Shown in pieces: positions 8,490 through 19,668 of a stretch of DNA of 64,000 nucleotides. Within the stretch, counting starts at the first letter, position 1; each line of letters opens with the position of its first letter. The notes beneath the pieces were generated by a model. That model did no database searches and was not told where the DNA came from. It was given only the letters and a program-made list of their open reading frames with translations. This DNA comes from Hyphomonadaceae bacterium ML37 (lineage in GTDB: Bacteria > Pseudomonadota > Alphaproteobacteria > Caulobacterales > Maricaulaceae). Location of the stretch: positions 2,974,462 to 3,038,461 of the forward strand of contig CP091241.1 of assembly GCA_027627685.1 (NCBI GenBank), in the 5' to 3' direction. The translations under genes were made by a program, and so were the position numbers.

Positions 8490-8999
8490 ATGAGCGCAGC
8501 GATTCGCATTCTCGGCGTCGATCCCGGTCTCAACGCCACGGGCTGGGGGCTGATTGATCAGTCCGGGTCGCGGCTGACCCTTGTGGCCTATGGTGTGATC
8601 CGCGCGCCGTCGCGCGCGCCCATGGCGCAGCGGCTGTGCGCCATCTACGACGCGCTGGACGCCCTGATCGCCGAACATGGTCCCCATGAAGCCGCCGTCG
8701 AGGACCAGTTCGTCCACGTCAATCCGGCAAGCGCCCTGAAACTCGGGCAAGCGCGCGCCGCGGCCATGCTGGCGCCCGCGCGGGCCGGACTGACCGTGGC
8801 CGAATACGCGCCGCGCCTGGTCAAGAAGGCGGTGGTGGGCACCGGCGCGGCGGACAAGGCCCAGGTGGCGGCCATGGTGTCGATCATCCTGCCCGGCGCC
8901 AAAGCCGAAGCCGACGCCGCCGACGCGCTGGCCGTCGCGATCTGTCATGCCCATCACCGGCGCTCGGCCGGGATGGTTTCAGCAAGGGCAGCGTCATGA
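8490..8999 (+). CDS. ruvC: Holliday junction resolvase RuvC
   Basis: Endonuclease that resolves four-way junctions processed by RuvAB. The 169-residue length matches the family (E. coli 173). Acidic catalytic residues are in place: ILGVDPGLNATGWG (first Asp), AAVEDQFV (Glu), and DAADALAVAICHAHH near the C-terminus. The ATG at 8490 was chosen over an upstream in-frame start at 8439 because the family begins just before the ILGVDPG strand. Its stop overlaps the ruvA start by four bases (ATGA), indicating translational coupling. It heads the ruvCAB-ybgC-tol-pal run. Confidence 0.95.
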   Translation: MSAAIRILGVDPGLNATGWGLIDQSGSRLTLVAYGVIRAPSRAPMAQRLCAIYDALDALIAEHGPHEAAVEDQFVHVNPASALKLGQARAAAMLAPARAGLTVAEYAPRLVKKAVVGTGAADKAQVAAMVSIILPGAKAEADAADALAVAICHAHHRRSAGMVSARAAS

Positions 9000-9634
9000 T
9001 CGGCAAGCTCAAAGGCATGGTGGACGCGGTCGGCGAGGAAGAGGCCGTCATCGATGTGGCCGGGGTGGGCTATCTCATCCATGCCGGAGCGCGGACGCTT
9101 TCGCGTCTCAGCCCCGGCGCGGCGGTGAGCGTGCATGTGGAGACCTATGTGCGCGAAGACGCGCTGAAACTCTTCGCCTTCCTCACCGATGCCGAGCGGG
9201 CCTGGTTCGTGCGATTGCAATCGGTGCAGGGCGTGGGCGCGCGCCATGCGCTGGCCATCCTCGACGCGATTGCGCCGGGCGAGATTGAAAGCGCCGCGGC
9301 GCTGGGCGACACCTCGGCGTTCTCCCGCGCCAAGGGCGTCGGCCCCAAGCTCGCCCAGCGCATCGCGGCGGAGCTGAAAGACAAGGCGCCCCCGGCGGGC
9401 CGTACGCTGGGCGGGGGCGCGGCGCTGGCGGCGTCTGCCGGTTCAACCGCGCCGTCCGCGCCCGCCGCCCCCGCCGCCAGCGCCGCGCGCGAAGCGGCGG
9501 TCTCGGCCCTGATCAATCTGGGCTATGGCGAAAGCGACGCCCGCCGCGCCGCCGCCCAGGCCCTGCGCGATCTGGGCGATGAGGCCGGCGAAGGGGCGCT
9601 GATCAAAGCTGCTCTGAAGGAGCTGGCGCGATGA
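8996..9634 (+). CDS. ruvA: Holliday junction branch migration protein RuvA
   Basis: DNA-binding subunit that loads the RuvB motor on junctions. The 212-residue protein has the N-terminal OB fold ([20 protein letters not shown]), two helix-hairpin-helix segments ([19 protein letters not shown] and [19 protein letters not shown]) and a C-terminal three-helix domain III ([16 protein letters not shown]) that contacts RuvB. A flexible Ala/Pro-rich linker at about 135-165 separates domains II and III and is longer than in E. coli, as is common at high GC. It overlaps ruvC and ruvB by four bases each. Confidence 0.96.
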   Translation: MIGKLKGMVDAVGEEEAVIDVAGVGYLIHAGARTLSRLSPGAAVSVHVETYVREDALKLFAFLTDAERAWFVRLQSVQGVGARHALAILDAIAPGEIESAAALGDTSAFSRAKGVGPKLAQRIAAELKDKAPPAGRTLGGGAALAASAGSTAPSAPAAPAASAAREAAVSALINLGYGESDARRAAAQALRDLGDEAGEGALIKAALKELAR

Positions 9635-10662
9635 GCGAACCCGACCGCATCATCTCGCCCGAGGATCAGGCCGGGGACGGGCGGGACAAGGCGTTGCGGC
9701 CTTTGTCATTTGGCGATTTCGTGGGCCAGACGGCGGCGATTTCGAATCTCAAAGTGTTTGTCGACGCCGCCGGCCGGCGCGGCGAGGCGCTGGACCATGT
9801 GCTCCTGTCCGGCCCGCCGGGTCTGGGCAAGACCACGCTGGCCCAGATCGTCGCGCGCGAGCTGGGCGTGGGTTTTCGCGCCACCTCGGGGCCGGTGATT
9901 GCGCGCGCCGGCGATCTGGCGGCCATCCTGACCAATCTGGAGCCACGCGACGTCCTGTTCATCGACGAGATCCACCGCCTGCAGCCCATTGTGGAGGAAA
10001 TTCTCTACCCGGCCATGGAGGATTTCGCGCTGGATCTGGTGATCGGCGAGGGACCCAGCGCGCGCACGGTGCGCATCGACCTGCCGCCCTTCACCCTGAT
10101 CGGCGCCACCACGCGGGCCGGCCTCTTGGCCACGCCCCTGCGCGACCGGTTCGGCGTGCCGGTGCGGCTGGAGTTTTATGACGCCGCAGAGCTCGCCCAT
10201 ATCGTGGCGCGCGGCGCCGGCAAGCTGGGCGCGGCCATGACCCAGGACGGCGCCATGGAGATCGCCCGGCGCGCGCGCGGCACGCCGCGCGTGGCGGGCC
10301 GGCTGCTGCGCCGGGTGCGTGACTTTGCCGAATCCGATGGATCACCGGTCATCGACCGCGCTGTGGCCGACGCGGCGCTGGCGCGTCTGGAAGTGGATGT
10401 GCTGGGCCTCGACAGCCTGGACCGGCGCTATTTGCGGGTGCTGATCGAGAGCTTTGCAGGCGGACCGGCGGGCGTGGAGACGCTGGCCGCCGCCTGCGCC
10501 GAGGCGCGCGATGCGCTGGAGGATGTGGTCGAACCCTTCCTGATCCAGCAGGGCTTCATCCAGCGCACACCCAGAGGCCGGGTCGCCGCCGCACGCGCCT
10601 GGCGCCATCTGGGGCTGGAGCCGCCGCGTACCGGGCCTGATCTGTTTGGAGACGCGCCGTGA
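9631..10662 (+). CDS. ruvB: Holliday junction branch migration ATPase RuvB
   Basis: Hexameric AAA+ motor for branch migration. The 343-residue protein carries Walker [13 protein letters not shown], Walker [11 protein letters not shown], sensor 1 around [10 protein letters not shown], an arginine finger in LRDRFG, and a C-terminal winged helix ([18 protein letters not shown]). Length and start (ATG overlapping the ruvA stop) are typical. Its stop overlaps the GTG start of ybgC, so expression of the repair genes runs into the Tol-Pal genes. Confidence 0.97.
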   Translation: MSEPDRIISPEDQAGDGRDKALRPLSFGDFVGQTAAISNLKVFVDAAGRRGEALDHVLLSGPPGLGKTTLAQIVARELGVGFRATSGPVIARAGDLAAILTNLEPRDVLFIDEIHRLQPIVEEILYPAMEDFALDLVIGEGPSARTVRIDLPPFTLIGATTRAGLLATPLRDRFGVPVRLEFYDAAELAHIVARGAGKLGAAMTQDGAMEIARRARGTPRVAGRLLRRVRDFAESDGSPVIDRAVADAALARLEVDVLGLDSLDRRYLRVLIESFAGGPAGVETLAAACAEARDALEDVVEPFLIQQGFIQRTPRGRVAAARAWRHLGLEPPRTGPDLFGDAP

Positions 10663-11108
10663 CCCCGGACGCCGGCCAGTGGCGCGAGGGCGCGCACCGC
10701 CTGCCGGTTCGGGTCTATTACGAGGACACGGATTTTACCGGCGTGGTGTATTACGCCAATTATCTCAAATTTCTGGAGCGCGGCCGCACCGACGCCCTGC
10801 GCACCGCCGGGGTGTCCCATAGCGATCTTCTGGAGCTGGACACGCCGCTGGGTTTCGCGGTGCGGCGCATCACCGTGGACTATATCGCCCCGGCGCGCAT
10901 CGATGACGCGCTGGTGGTGGAGACCCGGTTCACTGAAGCCCGCGGCGCCCGGCTGGCGGTCTCCCAGCGCATCCTCAAAGAGGGCGCCGTCCTCATCACC
11001 GCGCAGGTCGAAGCCGCCTGCATCGATCTCGCCGGACGGCCAAAGCGCCTGCCCGCCGCCACACGGGATTCACTGGCGCGGCTGATCGGCACGCCGCTAG
11101 GCGCCTGA
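10659..11108 (+). CDS. ybgC: Tol-Pal associated acyl-CoA thioesterase YbgC
   Basis: A 149-residue hot-dog fold thioesterase. The catalytic motif is clear: [20 protein letters not shown], with the active-site Asp of the 4HBT family followed by ERGRTD. YbgC cleaves acyl-CoA esters and is regularly encoded at the head of tol-pal clusters, where a role in phospholipid metabolism is proposed. The GTG start at 10659 overlaps the ruvB stop (GTGA). About 200 bases separate it from tolQ. Confidence 0.93.
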   Translation: MTPDAGQWREGAHRLPVRVYYEDTDFTGVVYYANYLKFLERGRTDALRTAGVSHSDLLELDTPLGFAVRRITVDYIAPARIDDALVVETRFTEARGARLAVSQRILKEGAVLITAQVEAACIDLAGRPKRLPAATRDSLARLIGTPLGA

Positions 11109-11312
11109 GCCCGCGCCCAAGCGCAGCAGCGTTAAGCCTTTTTCCCTTAAATCGCCGCATTCAGACGCGTTCATGCGGGCCAATCGCAAGCCTGCAGCTT
11201 GGCGCGCGGCTTGCACGCGGTTACACAGCTTGACGGCGCCGCCGGGGGGCGCCGCCGCCATCGCCAATACGCGCCGCGTCCGGCGCGCCAAACAGGGGTC
11301 TGGTCGATCATC

Positions 11313-11966
11313 ATGGAAAGCGTCGCCGTCGAACTGGCCAGCCCGCAGGGCGAGCTCACCATTCTCTACCTGTTCATGCGCGCCGACATCATCGTGAAAA
11401 TCGTGATGGGCATTCTGGTCTTCATGTCGATCTGGTCCTGGGCCATCGCCATTGAAAAGGCCATGGAGCTCAATCGCGCCCACGGCCGCGCGGTCAAGTT
11501 CGAGAACGATTTCTGGTCCGGCGCGTCGCTGGATGATCTGGCCAAGCGCTATGCCCGCGATCCCAAGGAGCCGTTCGGCCGGGTGCTGGCGGCGGCCTTG
11601 CGCGACTGGGACGGCTTCTCGGTGGCCAAGAGCGGCGGGGCGGAAGCTAACCGCGAATTGTCCAGGATGGAAAAGGGCCTGGGCATTCTGGCCTCCATCG
11701 GGTCGTCAGCGCCGTTCATCGGTCTGTTCGGCACGGTGTGGGGCATCATGAACGCCTTCCGCGCGATCGCGACGGCCGAGAATACTTCGCTGGCCGTGGT
11801 GGCGCCCGGCATCGCCGAGGCGCTGTTCGCTACAGCGCTCGGCCTGATTGCGGCGATCCCGGCGGTGATCTTCTTCAACGCGCTGAGCTCCAATCTGGGC
11901 AAGTACGCCGCCAGGCTCGAAGGCTTTGTCGACGATCTGACCGCGCTCGCCAGCCGGGAGGGCTAG
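11313..11966 (+). CDS. tolQ: Tol-Pal proton channel subunit TolQ
   Basis: Inner-membrane MotA/TolQ/ExbB-family subunit that uses proton-motive force with TolR to energise TolA. The 217-residue protein has three membrane segments: about 18-42 (DIIVKIVMGILVFMSIWSWA), then two C-terminal ones around GTVWGIMNAFRAIA and EALFATALGLIAAIPAVIFF. I chose ATG 11313 rather than the longer frame from 11199, because the extra 38 residues are basic, low-complexity and precede the family-typical N-terminus. tolR begins three bases after its stop. Confidence 0.94.
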   Translation: MESVAVELASPQGELTILYLFMRADIIVKIVMGILVFMSIWSWAIAIEKAMELNRAHGRAVKFENDFWSGASLDDLAKRYARDPKEPFGRVLAAALRDWDGFSVAKSGGAEANRELSRMEKGLGILASIGSSAPFIGLFGTVWGIMNAFRAIATAENTSLAVVAPGIAEALFATALGLIAAIPAVIFFNALSSNLGKYAARLEGFVDDLTALASREG

Positions 11967-11969
11967 AGC

Positions 11970-12407
11970 ATGGGCGCGCGTATGGACTCAGGCGGGCGCT
12001 CCGGCGCCGGGCGGCGGCGCTGGAAGCCGAACGCAGAGATCAACGTCACGCCGTTCGTGGACGTGATGCTGGTGCTGCTGATCGTGTTCATGATCTCGGC
12101 GCCGCTACTCACCGTGGGCATCGAGGTGGACCTGCCCGACACCGAAGCACGCGCTATGACCACGTCGGAAGAGCCGCTGACCATCACCATCCAGCCCGAC
12201 GGCACGATTTTCCTGATGGAGACTGCGGTGAGCTATGACGAGCTCGGCCCGCGTCTCCGGGCGATCGCGGGCGCGGGCGCGCAGACGCGCGTTTATATCC
12301 GCGCCGATCAGGGCGTGGCCTATGGCGAGGTGGTGCGGGTGATGGCCCGGGTGTCGGCGTCCGGCTACCCGAATATCGGGCTCGTCACAGACCCGGTCCG
12401 CGACTAG
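11970..12407 (+). CDS. tolR: Tol-Pal channel subunit TolR
   Basis: A 145-residue ExbD/TolR protein: short basic cytoplasmic N-terminus, a single membrane helix beginning at the conserved NVTPFVDVMLVLLIVFM segment with the proton-carrying Asp, and a periplasmic domain of about 95 residues. It forms the ion channel with TolQ and contacts peptidoglycan during the energy cycle. It is three bases after tolQ and ten bases before tolA. Confidence 0.95.
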   Translation: MGARMDSGGRSGAGRRRWKPNAEINVTPFVDVMLVLLIVFMISAPLLTVGIEVDLPDTEARAMTTSEEPLTITIQPDGTIFLMETAVSYDELGPRLRAIAGAGAQTRVYIRADQGVAYGEVVRVMARVSASGYPNIGLVTDPVRD

Positions 12408-12416
12408 GAGCGCACC

Positions 12417-13229
12417 ATGCGCCAGGCCCTCGGATTCATCGTGTCGGCCTTGCTTCACGTGGCCCTGGTGGCGACGGGCTTCATCTATTTTCCGCAAGCG
12501 GCGCGCTATGCCTCGGACTCGGTGATCCTGCCCGTCGAGCTGGTGACGCTGGCCGATGTGACCAATGTGCGCGCTGCGCGCCCCGAGCCCGAGCCGGTCC
12601 TGCCTGAACCGGAGCCGGAACCCGAACCGGTCGCGCCGGAGCCGGAGGCGCAACCTGAACCGGAAACCCAGTCCGAACCCGTGCCGCTGCCGCCCGAGCC
12701 GGAGCCGGAGCCTGAACCCGAGCCTGTTCAGCCAGAGCCGGAGCCGGAACCTGAACCGGAGCCCGTGCAGCCGCCTGCGCGCCAGCCTGACCCCGAGCCC
12801 GAGCGGGGGCTGGATCTGGATGATCTGTCGCGCCTTGTGGACCGTTCACGCCAGGAGAGCCGGGCGGGCGCTGCCGAGGAGGGCGAGACCCGGCGCGGCG
12901 CCGGCGAGGGCACGGCCATGACCGCCACTTTGCAGGACATGCTGCGCAGCCAGATTGCACGCTGCACCCGCTCCAATGCCGATGCGCCGTCCAACATGGA
13001 TCTGCGCGTGGTGGTGGAGCTGCGCCTGGAGCGCGACGGGTCCCTGTCGAGCCCGCCGCGCCTGCGCGATGAATCGCGCGTAATGAACTCGTCCAACCCG
13101 TTCCTGCGGGTGGCCGGCGAGCGCGCCGTGCGCGCCGTTATCGATTGCCAGCCCTATCGCCTGCCGCCTGAAGCCTATTCGCAGTGGCGCCTTCTTGAAG
13201 TCAATGTTGACACCCAGGGTATCCGATAG
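12417..13229 (+). CDS. tolA: TolA/TonB-like energy transducer with Pro-Glu spacer
   Basis: A 270-residue protein in the TolA position. An N-terminal membrane anchor (about 5-27, [21 protein letters not shown]) is followed by a periplasmic spacer at about 55-130 made mostly of [12 protein letters not shown] repeats, then an Arg/Glu-rich helix and a C-terminal TolA/TonB-like domain ([17 protein letters not shown] to the end). Classical TolA has an Ala/Lys-rich helical spacer; a Pro-Glu rod is more like TonB. Location between tolR and tolB makes it the Tol transducer. The repeat-coding DNA (about 12580-12790) is a slippage-prone hexamer array. Confidence 0.88.
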   Translation: MRQALGFIVSALLHVALVATGFIYFPQAARYASDSVILPVELVTLADVTNVRAARPEPEPVLPEPEPEPEPVAPEPEAQPEPETQSEPVPLPPEPEPEPEPEPVQPEPEPEPEPEPVQPPARQPDPEPERGLDLDDLSRLVDRSRQESRAGAAEEGETRRGAGEGTAMTATLQDMLRSQIARCTRSNADAPSNMDLRVVVELRLERDGSLSSPPRLRDESRVMNSSNPFLRVAGERAVRAVIDCQPYRLPPEAYSQWRLLEVNVDTQGIR

Positions 13230-13232
13230 CGC

Positions 13233-14627
13233 ATGCTTCCCCGTCCTCAAGTCCGGAGCCGCCTCATGATCATCGCCCTCCTTGCCCGCTTCGCGGCCCT
13301 GCTGGCCGCCCTCGCCTTGCTGGGTGCACCCGCCTTCGCCCAGGGCCCGCTGCGGGTGGATGTCACGGACGGCCACCTCGATCCCATGCCGGTGGCGATC
13401 CCTGACTTCATCGGCGCAGACGGGCGGGCGGCGGACGCCGGCGCGCAGATCGCGCGGGTGATCAATAATAATCTGGGCAATACGGGCCTGTTCACGCCGG
13501 TGGATTCAGACGCCTTCATCGAGACCATCGAAAACATCGATCTGCGCCCGCGCTTTGGCGACTGGCGGGTGATCAACGCCCAGGCCCTGCTCACCGGGCG
13601 CGTCACCATTGACGGTGAAGACCGCATGCAGATCGCCTTCCGCCTGTGGGACACCGCCACCGAGCAGCAATTACTGGGGCTTCAATTCGCCACCACGCCG
13701 GACAACTGGCGGCGCATTGCGCACAAGGTCTCCGACGCGGTCTATGAGCGCCTGACCGGCGAGCAGGGCTATTTTGACTCGCGCATCGTCTATGTCGCCG
13801 AATCCACCGGCTCGGACGGCCAGACCCTGCGCCGGCTGGCGGTGATGGATCAGGACGGGGCCAATCCGTCGCTTCTGACCGACCGCTCCTTCATGGCGCT
13901 TTTGCCCAATTACTCGCCCGGCGCCCAGCAGATCACCTTCGTCGCCCAGCGCGAAGACGGGCGCAATATGAGCTATCTCTACGATCTGGCGACGGGCCGG
14001 CGCGAATCCCTGTTTGAAGGCGGCGGGCCGTCGATCAGCGCCGGGGGCCAATCCCTGGCGCCGCGCTTCGCGCCGGACGGGCGCTCGTTGCTGGTGGCGG
14101 CCGAGCGTCATGGCTCGCACCATATCTTCCGCTATGACCTGCGCAGCCGCATCCTGCGCCAGATCACCAGCCACCCCGCCGACGATGTCTCGCCCTCGCC
14201 CGCTCCGGACGGTACGCAGATCGTGTTCTCCTCCAACCGCTCTGGCCGCTCCCAGCTCTATGTCATGGACGCCGATGGCGCGAATGTGCGCCGGATCACG
14301 TTTGGCGAAGGCCAGTATTACGCTCCGGCCTGGTCGCCGCGCGGCGATCTGGTCGCCTTCGTGCGCCAGCAATCGGGCGGGCGCTTCGCGCTGGGCGTGG
14401 TGCGGGCCGATGGCTCTGGCGGCGAACGCATCCTTTATGAGGGCTATTTCGTGGACAGCCCGACCTGGGCGCCCAATGGACGCATTCTGGCTTTCACCCG
14501 GGGCGATTTCGACCGCGACGGCACGCAATATTCCATCTGGAGCGTGGATCTGGCCGGCTTCAACCTGCGCCGCCTGCCCACCCAGGGCGCGGCGTCCGAT
14601 CCGGCCTGGTCGCCCTTGATCGAATAG
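13233..14627 (+). CDS. tolB: Tol-Pal periplasmic beta-propeller protein TolB
   Basis: Periplasmic protein that binds Pal and is displaced by the TolA cycle. A Sec signal peptide is visible (IIALLARFAALLAALALLG, then APAFAQ). It is followed by the N-terminal alpha/beta domain (to about 160) and WD40-like PD40 repeats such as FAPDGRSLLVAA, PSPAPDGTQIVFSSNRSG and YYAPAWSPRGDLVAF. ATG 13233 gives 464 residues; an ATG at 13266 is also possible and would give a shorter n-region. The frame starts three bases after the tolA stop. Confidence 0.95.
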   Translation: MLPRPQVRSRLMIIALLARFAALLAALALLGAPAFAQGPLRVDVTDGHLDPMPVAIPDFIGADGRAADAGAQIARVINNNLGNTGLFTPVDSDAFIETIENIDLRPRFGDWRVINAQALLTGRVTIDGEDRMQIAFRLWDTATEQQLLGLQFATTPDNWRRIAHKVSDAVYERLTGEQGYFDSRIVYVAESTGSDGQTLRRLAVMDQDGANPSLLTDRSFMALLPNYSPGAQQITFVAQREDGRNMSYLYDLATGRRESLFEGGGPSISAGGQSLAPRFAPDGRSLLVAAERHGSHHIFRYDLRSRILRQITSHPADDVSPSPAPDGTQIVFSSNRSGRSQLYVMDADGANVRRITFGEGQYYAPAWSPRGDLVAFVRQQSGGRFALGVVRADGSGGERILYEGYFVDSPTWAPNGRILAFTRGDFDRDGTQYSIWSVDLAGFNLRRLPTQGAASDPAWSPLIE

Positions 14628-14750
14628 GGTTTGCATGCAACTGTTTTTGGGCTTGGGCGTTGTCGAGGGGAATTGCGCGCAGGCCCGGATTTCGGATACA
14701 AGCGCGCGCCTTGCTGCCTCGGCCTGCAGGCTTCGAGAGGGATAACAAAC

Positions 14751-15272
14751 ATGATACGCCTCACCTTCGCCGCCGTCGCCGCCCTTGGCCTTCTGGCCTC
14801 GGCTTGCGCCAGCCGTCCTGAACCCGACCCCGACCCGCGCCCGGTCGAGCGGGACATTGTCACGCCTGACACCCGCGACGTCGAGCCGGACGGCCCGACG
14901 CCGGGCAGCACCGCTCACTTCGAGGCGACCGCGGGCGACCGGGTTTTCTACGGCTATGACCGTCACGACCTGACCAATGAAGCGCGCGAAACGCTTCGCC
15001 GCCAGGCCGCGTGGCTGGCCAGCTACCCGAACACCCGCGTCCTGATCGCCGGCAATGCCGACGAGCGCGGCACGCGTGAATACAACCTGGCCCTCGGCGC
15101 CCGCCGGGCCAACGCCGCGCGCGACTTCCTGGTCGCCCAGGGCGTGGACCCGTCGCGCATCCAGACCGTCTCGTATGGCAAGGAGCGGCCGACCTGCCGC
15201 CAGTCCACCGAACAGTGCTGGTCGGTCAACCGGAACGCCACCACGGTGATCCAGGCCGGCGCGGTTTCCTAA
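14751..15272 (+). CDS. pal: Peptidoglycan-associated lipoprotein Pal
   Basis: Outer-membrane lipoprotein that tethers to peptidoglycan through an OmpA-like domain. The 173-residue protein has a lipoprotein signal with lipobox LASAC (Cys19), a Pro/Asp-rich linker, and an OmpA domain including VFYGYDRHDLTNEARETLRR and NADERGTREYNLALGARRA, which hold the diaminopimelate-binding Asp/Arg pattern. I chose ATG 14751, preceded by GAGAGGGATAA, over the frame opening at 14631, whose leader is not signal-like. A 12-bp hairpin follows the gene. Confidence 0.95.
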   Translation: MIRLTFAAVAALGLLASACASRPEPDPDPRPVERDIVTPDTRDVEPDGPTPGSTAHFEATAGDRVFYGYDRHDLTNEARETLRRQAAWLASYPNTRVLIAGNADERGTREYNLALGARRANAARDFLVAQGVDPSRIQTVSYGKERPTCRQSTEQCWSVNRNATTVIQAGAVS

Positions 15273-15301
15273 GCTCCGCACCGGTTTTCGACGCCTGCAA
15301 C

Positions 15302-15329
15302 GCGCCCGCAAGCGACCGCTTGCGGGCGC
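15302..15329 (+). terminator. Hairpin after pal
   Basis: A perfect 12-bp stem (GCGCCCGCAAGC with GCTTGCGGGCGC) and a 4-base loop lie 30 bases past the pal stop and 99 bases before cpoB. There is no T-run behind it, so it may attenuate read-through or stabilise the upstream mRNA end and need not be a full terminator. Confidence 0.5.
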
Positions 15330-15427
15330 TGTGCTGTCCGGGATCCGGCGGCGCCTTGATTTCGCCGCGCCAGCGCGGACACTGTCGCGCCTGACCGCCT
15401 GCCGCCCTGCCGAATTCGGAGACCGCC

Positions 15428-16252
15428 ATGCTGCGCGCCGCCCTGCCTGCCCTCTTTGTGCTCCTGTCCATTGCGCTCGCCGCGCCTGCGGAGGCCCAGA
15501 GCCGGCGCGAATTGCAAATGCGGCTCGATAATCTCGAGGCGCGCCTGGCCCAGCTTGAAACCGGCGCGGAAGCGGGCGATCCGCTGGCGGAGAGGTTGTT
15601 ATCGCGTCTCGACGCACTGGAGCGCGAACAGCGCGTGCTGACCGGCGAAATCGAGCGGCTCAACTATGAAAATCGCCAGCTGCGCCAGACACTGGAAGAG
15701 CTTCAGCGCGCCCCGGCGCCGATGCCCGCCGATGAGGCCGGGGTGCTCGGCGCTGACGAGATTGATCCGGACGATCCGTTCGGCGATGTGCGGGCCGAAA
15801 CCGTCCAGCCGCTGCGTCTGCCGGAGCAGAACTCTCTCGCCGGTGAAGCTGCCGCGCCCCGGTCCGCGGGCGACCCGGATCAGGTCTTCGCCCGCGCCCG
15901 CACCCGGCTGCTGGACGGCGACTTCGCCGGCGCCCGCGACGGGTTCCAGGCCTTCACCAACCAGCACGGCGACCATCCGCGCGCCAGCGAAGCCTGGTAC
16001 TGGCTGGGTGAAACCCATTTCGTGAACGGCGATCTGCAGGACGCCGCCGACGCCTATATCGCCTCGCTGCGCGCCGACCAGCGCGGCGAACGCGCGCCGG
16101 ATGCGCTGGTGCGGCTGGCCGCCTCTTTCGCCGGTCTGGGCCAGACCGGCCGCGCCTGCCAGCTTCTGGGCTCGTTCGCGCGCGAGTATCCCGACGCCAG
16201 CGAGGATGCGCGCCGCCGCGCCGAGCGGGAACGGTCGCGCACCGGCTGCTGA
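15428..16252 (+). CDS. cpoB: Tol-Pal system coordinator CpoB/YbgF
   Basis: Periplasmic protein that links Tol-Pal with peptidoglycan synthesis during constriction in E. coli. The 274-residue product has a signal peptide (ending APAEAQ near residue 24), a coiled-coil trimerisation segment at about 26-100 (MQMRLDNLEARLAQLE and later EREQRVLTGEIERL), a linker, and C-terminal TPR repeats (ARTRLLDGDFAGARDGFQAF; ASEAWYWLGETHFVNGDLQ). Position after pal is canonical. tilS follows after 21 bases. Confidence 0.92.
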   Translation: MLRAALPALFVLLSIALAAPAEAQSRRELQMRLDNLEARLAQLETGAEAGDPLAERLLSRLDALEREQRVLTGEIERLNYENRQLRQTLEELQRAPAPMPADEAGVLGADEIDPDDPFGDVRAETVQPLRLPEQNSLAGEAAAPRSAGDPDQVFARARTRLLDGDFAGARDGFQAFTNQHGDHPRASEAWYWLGETHFVNGDLQDAADAYIASLRADQRGERAPDALVRLAASFAGLGQTGRACQLLGSFAREYPDASEDARRRAERERSRTGC

Positions 16253-16273
16253 CCGCAAGGGGCTGACAGGCCG

Positions 16274-17572
16274 GTGACGAGCTATGCTCAGCGCAAGGCC
16301 GGGGGCCGGGACGGGCTTGTCCTGGCGGCGGGATTTTCCGGAGGCGGGGATTCCACCGCGCTGCTGATTGCCCTTCGGGCGGCGTGGCCGGATGCCATCC
16401 TGCACGCCCTCATCGTCGATCACCGCCTGCGCCCGGACAGCGCCGCCGAGGCCGGGCTTGCCGCCCGGCGCGCACAGGCGCTCGGCGCGACCCCCCATAT
16501 TCTCGTCTGGGATGCACCCCGGCCGGGTCAGGGTGCAGCCCGCATGGCCCGTCACCGGCTGATGGCGCTGGCCTGCCGGCGCCTGGGCGCGCGCGTCCTG
16601 TGCCTGGGCCATACGCTCGACGACCGGATCGAGACCTTGCGCATGCGCGCGGCGCGCGATGGCGGCGGGCGCACCCTCGCCGCCATGGGACCGGTCAGCG
16701 CCTCGCCGGTGTGGCCGGAGGGACGGGACCTGACGATCGTGCGGCCGCTGCTGGCGCTGCGCCGCAGCGGCTTGCGCACGGCGCTGCAGCGGCTGAAGGC
16801 GGACTGGATCGAGGACCCCTCCAACGCCGACCGCCGCCATGAGCGGGTAAGGGTGCGCCAGTCCCCGCTCAGCCCAGCAGAAGAGGTCGCCCTGCTGGAC
16901 GTCGGCGAAGCGGCGCTCGCGCTGGCGGCGCAGAGAGGGGCCGCTGCGGCGTCCCTGATTGACCGGGCCTGCGAGGACACCCCATGGGGCGGCGTCCGGA
17001 TGTCTCCCGGCGCACTGTCAGACGGGGACGCCGCTGTGCGCCTGCGCGCCGTGTCGGCCATCCTGACGGCTGTGTCCGGCGCCGCGGCGGAGCCCGGACC
17101 GGAACTGGTGCGGCGCTTTCTGGCGGCGCTGGACAATCAGCGCGCCATGACCGGGGCAGGCGTCCATCTCACGCCGTCGGGCGTCATGGGCCGCGACCCC
17201 GGCGCGGCGGGACGGGCGGACGGCGCGCCCCGTGTCGCGCCCCTGCAGCTTGCGCCCGGCGAGACAGGTGTGTTCGACGGCCGGTACGAGGTGACAGCGG
17301 CCTGTCCCATCCGCCTGGAGCTTCTGGGCGCGCGCCGGCCCGGGCTTGGCGAAGCGGCGGCGCCGGGCGTTCTGCGCCCGGGATTGATCCTGACCGAGAC
17401 CGCCGCAGGCCCGGTTCTGGCGGGCGCTGAGGGCGTGGGACGATGGCTGCTACGCGAACGGGAGCGCAGTCTGACGCTTCCGCCCGCGCTCCCGGCGTGG
17501 TTTGATGCAAGAGACGCACAGGCGCGCGCAGACGCCGCACTGGAGATCGGGCCTGTGCAGACCCATATCTGA
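16274..17572 (+). CDS. tilS: tRNA(Ile)-lysidine synthetase TilS
   Basis: Converts C34 of the CAU-anticodon tRNA-Ile to lysidine, making it read AUA. The 432-residue protein has the N-type ATP pyrophosphatase P-loop [15 protein letters not shown], the following [13 protein letters not shown] motif with HTLDDRIET (family HTADDQAET), and a C-terminal region matching TilS length. SGGGDS departs from the usual SGGxDS only at the free position. Start is a GTG at 16274, 21 bases after cpoB; no ATG nearby gives the full P-loop domain. Gene order cpoB-tilS-ftsH is common in alphaproteobacteria. Confidence 0.9.
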   Translation: MTSYAQRKAGGRDGLVLAAGFSGGGDSTALLIALRAAWPDAILHALIVDHRLRPDSAAEAGLAARRAQALGATPHILVWDAPRPGQGAARMARHRLMALACRRLGARVLCLGHTLDDRIETLRMRAARDGGGRTLAAMGPVSASPVWPEGRDLTIVRPLLALRRSGLRTALQRLKADWIEDPSNADRRHERVRVRQSPLSPAEEVALLDVGEAALALAAQRGAAAASLIDRACEDTPWGGVRMSPGALSDGDAAVRLRAVSAILTAVSGAAAEPGPELVRRFLAALDNQRAMTGAGVHLTPSGVMGRDPGAAGRADGAPRVAPLQLAPGETGVFDGRYEVTAACPIRLELLGARRPGLGEAAAPGVLRPGLILTETAAGPVLAGAEGVGRWLLRERERSLTLPPALPAWFDARDAQARADAALEIGPVQTHI

Positions 17573-17652
17573 AGCTTAAGGCGGTTCGCCGCCGAGCCTG
17601 TCCGAGCCGGCTCGACTGGCGGACACGACGCGCGAAGGACACAAGCAACGTC

Positions 17653-19575
<1,923 letters not shown>

Positions 19576-19597
19576 GGCGCGGCGACGTCCAACGCAC

Positions 19598-19630
19598 AAG
19601 GCCCGCGCCCCGCACGGCGCGGGCCTTTTT
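19598..19630 (+). terminator. Intrinsic terminator after ftsH
   Basis: A 12-bp stem (AAGGCCCGCGCC pairing with GGCGCGGGCCTT) with a 6-base loop and a T-run directly behind it, 22 bases after the ftsH stop. It closes the ruv/tol/ftsH stretch and separates it from folP. Confidence 0.88.
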
Positions 19631-19668
19631 CATTGCCACACAGCCCTGATCGCGCTTCAAACGCACCC

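Noticed and set aside
12580..12790. Possible CRISPR-like array in the tolA region
   Set aside because: The units are hexamers inside a coding frame, without spacers of even length and without cas genes.
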